From positions 1 to 10,267 of the forward strand of contig LCOM01000016.1 in assembly GCA_000999395.1 (NCBI GenBank): a stretch of 10,267 nucleotides of DNA, in the 5' to 3' direction. This DNA is from Parcubacteria group bacterium GW2011_GWA2_47_7 (lineage in GTDB: Bacteria; Patescibacteriota; Minisyncoccia; Phycocordibacterales; UBA6899). The notes under the pieces were generated by a model, which was not told the origin of the DNA, did not search any database, and saw nothing but the letters and a program-made list of their open reading frames with translations. Of the stretch, positions 3,979 through 10,267 are shown one piece after another (positions within the stretch are counted from its first letter, which is position 1; each line of letters begins with the position of its first letter). Both the position numbers and the translations under genes were made by a program.

Positions 3979-6612
3979 ATGAGTAAAATGTCTGAGGTTT
4001 TTAAACAGTATTTCATCTCGTTCAGCATTATTGCTGCAGCGCTTCTTTTGAATTGGCTACTCGAGTCGAGTTTTTCTGCAAATGCAATTTATATTACCCT
4101 CTATCCCGCAATCTTGCTTCTGTTCATTTTGGTCCCGCTGACTCCCGGAGTGATTGCATCATTTGTGGGTCTCTTTTTCATTGAATACATCTTTGCTCCT
4201 ATTTCAAATGCTCCTGGTGATGTTCTCGCCGTAGTTATCCGCGTGGTGATCATGCTCGGAACAATCATGCTGGTCGCATACGTCGGAACGCGGTTTCGTA
4301 ACGCAATGGCAAGATTGGAGTCTCTAGTGAGTAACGTTCAGGTGAATGAATTGAATTTCCGTAATTTTGGAAATCAACTACCACTCATGATCTTTATTCG
4401 CTGTGATGAGCATATCGTATATGTCAATGAGCTATGTGCTGAAATAACCGGCTATACAGTAAGCCAACTTACTTCGTCAGATTTTGATTTTCTCACATTG
4501 ATTGTATCCAAAGACGCCGAGAGAGTCATGGAACATTTTTTGCTATTCAAGGAAGGATGCGCAATCCCAAATTTGGAGTATTCCATTGTGGCAAGGGGTG
4601 GCAAAGAGATGGAGGTACTCATGAGTCTAAGACAGATAGATTATGGAGACAGGAGGGCAACCCTAGGTGTTATCACTGATATTAGCGCAGAGACATCAAT
4701 TGCATCGGCGCTCAGGGAGAGTGAGTTAAAGTATCGTACTTTGGTACAGTCTATGTCCGAGGGGGTGGGAGTTCTTGATGAAAATAACAGGATTTCATAT
4801 ATGAATCCGAGGGCACTTCAGATGCTTGGGTACACAGAAAAAGAAATTATTGGTAAAAACATAAGTAGCCTATTTGATGTAGAAAACTTTAAGATAGTGG
4901 AGCAACATATTGCATTGCATCTAAGAAAGCAGAGATCCTCCTATCAAGCAGGATGGCAACGCAAAGATGGGGTTATTGTGCAAACGCTCATCTCCGGCAC
5001 ACCCCTATTTGATAAGGATGACACATATCGCGGACGCATCGCTGTTTTTACGGACTTGACCGCAGTTTTGAAGGGGGAGTTGGCATTGCGCGAGAGTGAA
5101 GAAAGATTTCGTAACTTGATGGAGCAGGTGCCACAAATGATATTTATTTACAATCCGACCGGCAACGGACATATTGTTTACGCGAATCCGTATACCGAAA
5201 AAATATTGGGATACACATTGGAGGAGATGACTGCGCCTAATTTTGATGTGACCACCCTAATTCCGAAAAATTTTTGGAGCCAATATGATGCACATCGCAA
5301 GAAGCACAAAGAGGGAGAAGAATTGCAGAACCGCGAGTATGGCATTCTTACAAAGCAGGGGGAGCCCATGACGATATTACTGTGGACAAAGGTCATTCGC
5401 TATGGCGACGAGACCGCGGTCCTTGGTGTTGTGACCGATGTCACTGAATTGAATAATGTAAATGAGGCTAAAAGGGGGTTTATTGCGGCACTCGCGCACG
5501 AACTCCGAAATCCCTTAGGTGCCCTATCTCTCTCTGTTGAATTATTAAGAGAACTGACCATTACGATGGAGAACAAAAACAAAACGGATGTTATCGACGT
5601 GAAATCCGTGGTTGATATCACTGGCACTGCGATGACCCATATCAAGTACATGACTCATATCCTTGATGACCTGCTTGATGTTGCTCGTTTTGAATCTGGC
5701 AAAATGCACTTGAAGAAAGAAGTGGTAGATCTGCGCGATGTCGCAAGTAACGCTATCGAAATGATAAAACCCGATCTTGCTACAAAAAAAATTGTATTCT
5801 CGGCTTCAGTTTCTGAAACGCCCGCAATTGTGTACGGTGACCCCGTTCGTCTTGGACAGGTAATCACCAATCTTCTTTCAAACGCGTATAAATATACAGA
5901 GGCGGGTGGACACGTCTGGGTCACTGTTGGGCACGATGATAAAGCGTCGTTTGTTCGCGTGAGGGACACCGGCATAGGAATTCGCGCTGACCTTCTTCCT
6001 TATATTTTTAAGCAATTTTATCAGACGGAAGACGCCGTAAGGAAATCGCAGATAGGCCTTGGGTTGGGGCTTGCACTTGTTCGTACAATTGTGGAAATGC
6101 ACGGAGGAACTGCTGAAGTGCATAGCGAAGGAGTTGATAAGGGTGCGGAGTTTATTGTTCGAATCCCCTCGACATCTCGCGTATTGCAATCTCTCCCGAA
6201 ACAAAGCATAAAGGAGACTCCGGTTCCGGCGGAAACAAAGCGGATCTTGGTCGTGGATGATAATCGAGATTTGGCATCAGCGATGAGCAAATTGCTCTTC
6301 TTGCATAATTTTGATGTCCGCACATGTCATGACGGTGCATCGGCCATCAAGGAGGCTCTTGTTTTCAAACCGGACGTTGTTATGCTGGATATTGGACTGC
6401 CGGACATGGACGGCTATGAGGTAGCTCGCACATTGCGTAAACGAGAGGGCGATACAACGCACATGATGCTGATTGCGGCATCGGGATATGGACTACCTGA
6501 GGATATTAGTAAATCAAAAAAGGCCGGCTTCGATGCGCATCTCGTCAAGCCAATAAATATTTCTGAGCTCAGGGGGTTGATAGCAGGAAAGGGGGAGGAA
6601 GAGAAAAAATAG
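3979..6612 (+). CDS. Membrane hybrid histidine kinase: 4 TM, 3 PAS, kinase core, receiver
   Basis: This 877-residue sensor has four membrane helices at about 12-28, 37-52, 56-73 and 82-103, an arrangement like the KdpD-type (DUF4118) membrane module. Three PAS domains follow, at about 126-236, 248-361 and 373-489. The dimerisation/phosphoacceptor domain carries H507 in FIAALAHELRNPLGAL. The ATPase domain shows the N box (N631, N635 in ITNLLSNAYKYT), DTGIGI at 663, and GLGLGLA from 693. The C-terminal receiver has the acidic pair at 760-761 (VVDDN), phospho-acceptor D804 in MLDIGLPDMDG, and K857 in LVKPIN. All catalytic residues are present, so it should be active. No Hpt domain or separate response regulator is visible nearby, so the output partner is unknown. 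The frame is open back to GTG 3907, but that lies against a consensus -10; ATG 3979 or ATG 3988 is more likely, neither with a strong ribosome site. PAS1 and PAS3 resemble each other more than PAS2. Confidence 0.9.
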   Translation: MSKMSEVFKQYFISFSIIAAALLLNWLLESSFSANAIYITLYPAILLLFILVPLTPGVIASFVGLFFIEYIFAPISNAPGDVLAVVIRVVIMLGTIMLVAYVGTRFRNAMARLESLVSNVQVNELNFRNFGNQLPLMIFIRCDEHIVYVNELCAEITGYTVSQLTSSDFDFLTLIVSKDAERVMEHFLLFKEGCAIPNLEYSIVARGGKEMEVLMSLRQIDYGDRRATLGVITDISAETSIASALRESELKYRTLVQSMSEGVGVLDENNRISYMNPRALQMLGYTEKEIIGKNISSLFDVENFKIVEQHIALHLRKQRSSYQAGWQRKDGVIVQTLISGTPLFDKDDTYRGRIAVFTDLTAVLKGELALRESEERFRNLMEQVPQMIFIYNPTGNGHIVYANPYTEKILGYTLEEMTAPNFDVTTLIPKNFWSQYDAHRKKHKEGEELQNREYGILTKQGEPMTILLWTKVIRYGDETAVLGVVTDVTELNNVNEAKRGFIAALAHELRNPLGALSLSVELLRELTITMENKNKTDVIDVKSVVDITGTAMTHIKYMTHILDDLLDVARFESGKMHLKKEVVDLRDVASNAIEMIKPDLATKKIVFSASVSETPAIVYGDPVRLGQVITNLLSNAYKYTEAGGHVWVTVGHDDKASFVRVRDTGIGIRADLLPYIFKQFYQTEDAVRKSQIGLGLGLALVRTIVEMHGGTAEVHSEGVDKGAEFIVRIPSTSRVLQSLPKQSIKETPVPAETKRILVVDDNRDLASAMSKLLFLHNFDVRTCHDGASAIKEALVFKPDVVMLDIGLPDMDGYEVARTLRKREGDTTHMMLIAASGYGLPEDISKSKKAGFDAHLVKPINISELRGLIAGKGEEEKK

Positions 6613-6636
6613 CTGCGTTGGGACGAATGTGGAGTC

Positions 6637-6665
6637 AAAAAAACCACCCTCTTTCCAGGGGGTGG
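6637..6665 (-). terminator. Intrinsic terminator of the minus-strand membrane gene
   Basis: On the minus strand CCACCCCC (6665-6658) pairs with GAGGGTGG (6651-6644), with one G-U pair, around a six-base loop. It is followed by seven Ts, read from the A-run at 6643-6637. It lies ten bases past the minus-strand gene's stop. On the plus strand the downstream sequence is less T-rich, so it may stop the kinase transcript only weakly. Confidence 0.85.
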
Positions 6666-6674
6666 GTGGGTTTC

Positions 6675-7166
6675 TTATTTTATGCGGTAGCGTATTATGC
6701 CACCGATATATCGTATTCTTGCATTTCTTTTTTTTAGCCACTCAAGTGTTTCTTCTGGTCGTGGCTCTTTGATATCTTTGTCCGGAAATGGATGATGTAT
6801 ATCGCAAATTGGATAGTCTCTTTCGCTGTCACGGGGGAGTGCCTCAGGATCGAGTATGGCGGTCGTGATAGTGAAATTGGCCGGACACAAGCAACGTCTC
6901 TCGCCGATTTGGACATGACACCTTGTCTCCATCTGCACTTTTGTCGCACGTGCGTCTGCTTTTCTTCCGACGAAGCACAGTATCGCCCACAGGGTAGAAC
7001 GTATGAGACCCCACCTGCCATAACAGAGCATTATGACCCCAACAATGCAGTATGCGATGGCATAGTGATTGCCACCCTCTTGGGTTGAAAAGACAAAATA
7101 CGCAACGATGAAGAAAATAATAGCAATAGCAAAACGCACAAGCTCAGCTAATCCCCCTTTTTTCAT
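6675..7166 (-). CDS. Unrecognised membrane protein with cysteine-rich C-terminal part
   Basis: This is a 163-residue protein that I do not recognise. Two membrane helices are clear at about 12-26 and 35-50, and a third is likely at about 57-67. After a basic stretch (GRKADARATK) comes a soluble region with cysteines at 83, 92, 94 and 121 (ETRCHVQ, RRCLCPANF, YPICDIHHPF), with H84, H124 and H125 nearby. These could bind a metal, but the spacing matches no motif I know. The C-terminus is basic (EWLKKRNARIRYIGGIIRYRIK). The start is well supported: AGGAG on the minus strand (7177-7173) sits six bases before the ATG, the best ribosome site in the window. It is a single gene on the opposite strand to its neighbours, convergent with the kinase and divergent from the LTA-synthase-like gene, with its own terminator. 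Function unknown. Confidence 0.75.
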   Translation of the reverse strand: MKKGGLAELVRFAIAIIFFIVAYFVFSTQEGGNHYAIAYCIVGVIMLCYGRWGLIRSTLWAILCFVGRKADARATKVQMETRCHVQIGERRCLCPANFTITTAILDPEALPRDSERDYPICDIHHPFPDKDIKEPRPEETLEWLKKRNARIRYIGGIIRYRIK

Positions 7167-7182
7167 GAAAAACTCCTAAAAC

Positions 7183-7188
7183 ATTATC
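7183..7188 (-). promoter_or_regulatory. Candidate -10 for the minus-strand gene
   Basis: The minus strand reads GATAAT at 7188-7183, six bases upstream of the AGGAG ribosome site. A weak -35-like CATATT lies at 7211-7206. Transcription would begin almost at the ribosome site, giving a very short leader, so another start further upstream is also possible. Confidence 0.3.
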
Positions 7189-7288
7189 TTCCTACAAACT
7201 ACAGCAATATGTGTTTTGCGCAAGTTTGCTAACCTCATGGGGTGGTAAATTTCGGTCTGTTTACGCACTAGGCAGCTTTTGCTGAATT

Positions 7289-7335
7289 TTGAACTAATGA
7301 CATATGGGGCATAAATTTAAAAAATGCGCTAAAAT
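7289..7335 (+). promoter_or_regulatory. Candidate promoter(s) of the LTA-synthase-like gene
   Basis: Two readings are possible. TTGAAC (7289-7294) and TAAATT (7312-7317) are 17 bases apart and would start transcription near 7324, giving a leader of about 18 nt without a ribosome site. Alternatively TAAAAT at 7330-7335 lies exactly six bases before the ATG at 7342 and would give a leaderless message, but it has no good -35. Confidence 0.45.
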
Positions 7336-7341
7336 ACCGCG

Positions 7342-9270
7342 ATGAAACACCCCTCCCTCTCTTCCTCTATATTTTATCTTCCCATGACACTCGTGATCGT
7401 GTTCGTCATCCAGAACATTCTCTTTAATGCATGGGTGAATCTCACTCCAAATCCCCATTTAGCACTCTTTATTTTCGAGAGTAGCACCCTCGGCATTTTG
7501 CTCTACGGCCCATCTGTGTTATTGGGGAGATACGTACGACCTGCTTACCTTTTGATTATTGCGATGTGCGTATCCCTTATCTTTATTTCACAGTATCTGT
7601 ACTTTTCATTCTTTGAGGCTTTTTTACAGGCATCGGCATTGAAATACGTGGGGCAGGTTGGAGCGGAACAGAGTACCATCTTTGCCCTTGCTACATCTCA
7701 ATTGCTAGTTTTTCTGATTAACATCGCAATGGTCGTTGTTGCGGTGATTTTTTCTCGGGAAGGAAAATCAATATTCGGTTGGCGACCTTTGTCCAGAAAC
7801 GGAAAATTTTTTGCCACAGTCGGCATTATTCTTTCGGCGAGCATGGGATATGGACTGTTATTTACTATGGATGAAAACGGCCTACAGAAAATACTCCATC
7901 CTGCGCAAACATTGCATGATTTGAATAGTTTTACCTTTTCACAAAACCAACTGGTGCAGCGGGTCGGTGTTGTTAATTATTCGATCGGTGATGTTATCGG
8001 TTCCTTGCTCCGTGAGACGCGTGTGACAGATGAGGACGCAGCTTTTGTAAAAGACTTGCTGTCACAGAAAACTGGTTCATTCTCCGCCAATAAATATTTC
8101 GGCATCGCCCGTGGCCGTGACCTTATTGTGATCCAATTTGAGTCACTCGAGCAGGCGGTCATGGAGCAAACCGTGGATGGTACGGAAATAACGCCCAATT
8201 TGAACGCGCTCAGCCGAGAGGGGCTTTATTTTGATAATTATTACTCGCAGGTTGGGCCTGGCAATACGGCAGATGCAGAGTTCGTGATGCTCAATTCGCT
8301 GTATCCGCTTACCAATACGGTGGCGTTCATTGATTTTGCTCACAATACCTATCGTGCACTCCCGAAGTTCCTGGTGGAGCAGGGTTATCAAACTTATGCA
8401 TTACATGGTGACGTGTCATCGTTTTGGAATAGGGCAAATATTTATCCCGCACTGGGCTATGAGACGTCTGTAAGCAAGGAGAGCTACATTCCCGTGGAGA
8501 TCGATTTCGAGACATTAAGTGATGAGGATTTTTTCTCGCAGACGATATCGCAGATGAAACTCTTTCCCCATCCGTTCATGGCGACACTGATTACGCTCAG
8601 CTCACATTCACCATATATCATTCCGAAGAATAATCAGACATTACCAATCCCGGACGATCTTCCTCTTTCGGCTATGCAGCGAAATTATCTTGAGAGTATT
8701 CACTATGCGGATGCGGCGCTGGGGAATTTCATCGCGGCGCTCAAGGCGAACAGTCTCTACGATGACGCGTTGATTGTTATTTACGGAGATCATGGTAGTT
8801 TCACCGGCATCAGTGAGCATGTAGGAGCATCGAGCACGAATGAATTTGGAAATCTGCGTGCCAGCCAAGTACCACTTATGATTATTGCGGGAGGGTCCGG
8901 TTTGTCCATGCAAAAGATAATCCACACGCCGGGAAGTCACCTTGACCTTTATCCGACCATTGTTGAGCTACTTGGGTTTGCGCCACCCCAGAACATTTTT
9001 GGACGCAATCTGCTCGGGATGGAGACGCCGGTCGTAACGCGGCGTGATCCTTACTCGAAAATTATTACAAATATTTTGACGCCGAGTCTCACGTATGTGG
9101 GGACAGATAGCGGCATTTTTGAAGAGGGAACATGCAGGCAACCGCTTGAAGGAATCTTGGTTCCAATAATGGAGTGTAAAAATTTGTATGATGCACAACT
9201 TGCAAATATTAACGCATCAGACTTTGTCGTGAGAGGAGACCTCCTCAAGAAATTTTTGACCATCCCATAA
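7342..9270 (+). CDS. LTA synthase / phosphoglycerol transferase-type sulfatase-fold protein
   Basis: This 642-residue membrane protein has the layout of lipoteichoic acid synthase (LtaS, similar length). Five helices lie at about 11-32, 41-61, 67-90, 117-137 and 153-174, followed by an extracellular sulfatase-fold domain from about 255 to 570. The family transfers glycerol-phosphate from phosphatidylglycerol, or other phospho-groups, to envelope polymers, using a threonine nucleophile and a bound divalent metal. Visible motifs are VIQFESLEQAV (E267, metal ligand), SQVGPGNTADAEF (T309, nucleophile), ALHGDVSSFWNRANIYPALGY, ITLSSHSPYIIP, and IYGDHGSF (D483 and H484, metal ligands). All expected catalytic residues are present. 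The C-terminal tail from about 580 matches no domain I know. The start fits: the first helix begins at residue 11. It is monocistronic with its own terminator. True LTA synthesis cannot be told from transfer to another polymer; the nearby nucleotide-sugar dehydrogenase supports an envelope role. Confidence 0.88.
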   Translation: MKHPSLSSSIFYLPMTLVIVFVIQNILFNAWVNLTPNPHLALFIFESSTLGILLYGPSVLLGRYVRPAYLLIIAMCVSLIFISQYLYFSFFEAFLQASALKYVGQVGAEQSTIFALATSQLLVFLINIAMVVVAVIFSREGKSIFGWRPLSRNGKFFATVGIILSASMGYGLLFTMDENGLQKILHPAQTLHDLNSFTFSQNQLVQRVGVVNYSIGDVIGSLLRETRVTDEDAAFVKDLLSQKTGSFSANKYFGIARGRDLIVIQFESLEQAVMEQTVDGTEITPNLNALSREGLYFDNYYSQVGPGNTADAEFVMLNSLYPLTNTVAFIDFAHNTYRALPKFLVEQGYQTYALHGDVSSFWNRANIYPALGYETSVSKESYIPVEIDFETLSDEDFFSQTISQMKLFPHPFMATLITLSSHSPYIIPKNNQTLPIPDDLPLSAMQRNYLESIHYADAALGNFIAALKANSLYDDALIVIYGDHGSFTGISEHVGASSTNEFGNLRASQVPLMIIAGGSGLSMQKIIHTPGSHLDLYPTIVELLGFAPPQNIFGRNLLGMETPVVTRRDPYSKIITNILTPSLTYVGTDSGIFEEGTCRQPLEGILVPIMECKNLYDAQLANINASDFVVRGDLLKKFLTIP

Positions 9271-9307
9271 CACCACCGTGATGCATTGAGATAATGTTTG
9301 CGTGTCT

Positions 9308-9335
9308 AAAAAACATTCCTTGCGGAACGTTTTTT
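9308..9335. terminator. Bidirectional intrinsic terminator
   Basis: AAAAAAC (9308-9314) pairs with GTTTTTT (9329-9335) and TTCC (9316-9319) with GGAA (9324-9327), with one A/C mismatch and the loop TTGC. The T-run on the plus strand and the A-run on the left make it work in both directions. It lies 38 bases after the LTA-synthase-like stop, and also downstream of the possible minus-strand small ORF. Confidence 0.85.
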
Positions 9336-9395
9336 GCTTTGCTGTACCTTCATTAGGCATCAAGCCAGAATTCTTTTTTTGGGAAAAAGTATTTT

Positions 9396-9602
9396 TTATT
9401 TTTCGGCATTATCCTTCGAAATGGGAATTTCTACTTCGATGATGTGGGTAAGGTGTGTGTCGTCTATGCTGAGTTCTCTTGCAAATACTGCTGGAATGAA
9501 GTCGTAAGACGCGAGTACATTCTCATCGAGGATTTGTCCCAGATGTAGTCCTCTGTTTAGCGTATTGCTTGCTCCAAAAAAATCTGTTTTGAGTATGGCC
9601 AA
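9396..9602 (-). CDS. Possible small protein of unknown function
   Basis: A 68-codon minus-strand frame starts at TTG 9602. On that strand AGGG lies about six bases before the TTG, which gives some support for translation. The product, with GLHLGQILDENVLASYDFIPAVFARELSIDDTHLTHIIEVEIPI, has a balanced, protein-like composition and no membrane segment, but I recognise no family. The frame continues upstream for eight more sense codons without a better start before reaching a stop. It ends about 60 bases from the bidirectional terminator, which would suit it. It may be a real small gene, a decayed remnant of a longer one, or chance. Confidence 0.35.
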   Translation of the reverse strand: MAILKTDFFGASNTLNRGLHLGQILDENVLASYDFIPAVFARELSIDDTHLTHIIEVEIPISKDNAEK

Positions 9603-9898
9603 TAATTTCCCTACTGTAAAGTGCTAATAATTCCTTTGGCCTCCTACGTCTTTCCGAAACAACAACACGTTCCTACATACTTCACCCGAATTTCATTGAG
9701 CAAAGAGTTAAATGAACAAGAATTGAAATCATAGCAATGCGATTTGTGGTAAATACCTGTCGCAGCTAGTATTAGTAGTTAATTTTTTTAGGCATATAGA
9801 AAGTAATAATTTGATGTAAAAAATGTTTGGTATCGTTTCTTGTATTTATTCCATTCGCAACTCCAATTTCGGTGTTTGCATAAAATAACAATAATCAT
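9603..9898. other. AT-rich non-coding spacer before the sugar dehydrogenase
   Basis: This stretch of about 296 bases is AT-rich and has no open frame with coding character. Near its right end TAAAAT (9881-9886) resembles a -10 and would start transcription near 9893, leaving a leader of about six bases before ATG 9899. No ribosome site is visible. Nothing else stands out. Confidence 0.45.
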
Positions 9899-10267
9899 AT
9901 GAAGACATCGCACGTAGAAAAAACGAAACTCCCTCATCGCGCTTTAACCATTGCCGTTGTGGGGCTTGGATATGTTGGGCTTCCGCTTGCGTTACGCGCA
10001 CTCGAAAGAGGGTATGGCGTCATCGGTATTGATAAGGATGTCGAACGCGTAAAGGGGGTCAACGTCAAAGACCTTGGGCCTAATCACGATCGCATCGTCG
10101 CGCGCGCACTCTCAAAGAGTACCCTTGTCGCAACGACAAAAATGAGTGCAGTACATCGTGCAGATATTATTTTGATCTGCGTTCCTACTCCGGTACAGGG
10201 AGGACATCATATGCCTGACCTAAGACCGCTCAAAGACGCTTCAGAGGGAGTTGCAAAATATCTGCGA
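9899..10267 (+). CDS. Nucleotide-sugar dehydrogenase, 5' part (truncated by window end)
   Basis: The first 123 codons are present and the frame is open at the window edge. After about 15 variable residues comes a Rossmann fold, LTIAVVGLGYVGLPLALRAL, with GxGxxG at 22-27, and D45 in GVIGIDKD as the likely NAD ribose ligand. ADIILICVPTPV near residue 100 is the conserved strand and CVPTP motif of the UDP-glucose/GDP-mannose dehydrogenase family. These enzymes oxidise a UDP-sugar twice with NAD+ to its uronic acid for surface polysaccharides. The motif set suits the UDP-N-acetyl-hexosamine branch (WecC/WbpA/TviB) or UDP-glucose dehydrogenase; the catalytic cysteine and substrate-specific parts lie beyond the window, so the substrate is open. 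The stretch between (VKGVNVKDLGPNHDRIVARAL) differs from the usual LNxGxSP-type loop of WbpA relatives. It may open an envelope polysaccharide locus. Confidence 0.85.
   Translation, partial: MKTSHVEKTKLPHRALTIAVVGLGYVGLPLALRALERGYGVIGIDKDVERVKGVNVKDLGPNHDRIVARALSKSTLVATTKMSAVHRADIILICVPTPVQGGHHMPDLRPLKDASEGVAKYLR

Noticed and set aside
6792..7088. 98-codon plus-strand frame
   Set aside because: It is antisense to the minus-strand membrane gene, which has a good ribosome site, membrane helices and a terminator.
1..10267. CRISPR array, tRNA or rRNA gene, transposon or phage module
   Set aside because: I saw no regularly spaced repeats, cloverleaf sequences, transposase or integrase motifs, or terminal inverted repeats of insertion-sequence type. 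This was by eye only; tRNAscan-SE or ISfinder would be decisive.

Overview
The window looks like a chromosomal segment from an uncultured bacterium. It uses the standard genetic code, has moderate GC with AT-rich spacers, and shows few good Shine-Dalgarno sequences. Most genes stand alone or in short operons. I see no tRNA, rRNA, CRISPR array, transposase or integrase. A compact-genome lineage such as Patescibacteria (CPR) would fit the weak ribosome sites and short operons, but that is a guess; nothing here fixes the taxonomy.

Layout. Positions 1-300 hold a strong hairpin and a promoter-like spacer. Positions 301-2379 are a three-gene plus-strand sulfur operon: a sulfide:quinone oxidoreductase-like flavoprotein, a one-cysteine TusE/DsrC-family sulfur carrier, and a DsrE2-like membrane-associated sulfurtransferase. 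A textbook terminator follows at 2459-2490. Positions 2491-2768 are a spacer with promoter motifs and a perfect 9-bp inverted repeat, just upstream of an unrecognised 118-residue protein (2769-3125). A DoxX-like four-helix membrane protein starts at a GTG (3367-3732). A large hybrid histidine kinase follows (3979-6612) with four membrane helices, three PAS domains, a kinase core and a C-terminal receiver. It converges on a minus-strand orphan membrane protein rich in cysteine (6675-7166); the two are separated by a minus-strand terminator. Then come an LTA-synthase/phosphoglycerol-transferase-type sulfatase (7342-9270) with a bidirectional terminator after it, a doubtful minus-strand small ORF (9396-9602), an AT-rich spacer, and the 5' part of a nucleotide-sugar dehydrogenase (9899 to the window end).

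How the genes may work together. The first operon is a plausible sulfide-handling module: the flavoprotein would oxidise sulfide to sulfane sulfur and pass electrons to quinone, while the DsrE2- and TusE-like proteins would receive and relay the sulfur. DoxX-like proteins are sometimes linked to quinone or sulfur redox, but this one has its own promoter and the link is only suggestive. The right-hand genes (LTA-synthase-like, nucleotide-sugar dehydrogenase) point to cell-envelope polymer or surface-polysaccharide synthesis. The histidine kinase has no separate response regulator beside it. I found no clearly new defence or mobile system. The most interesting items are the minimal sulfur module with altered cysteines, the possible leaderless starts, the inverted repeat over a promoter, and the two unrecognised proteins.
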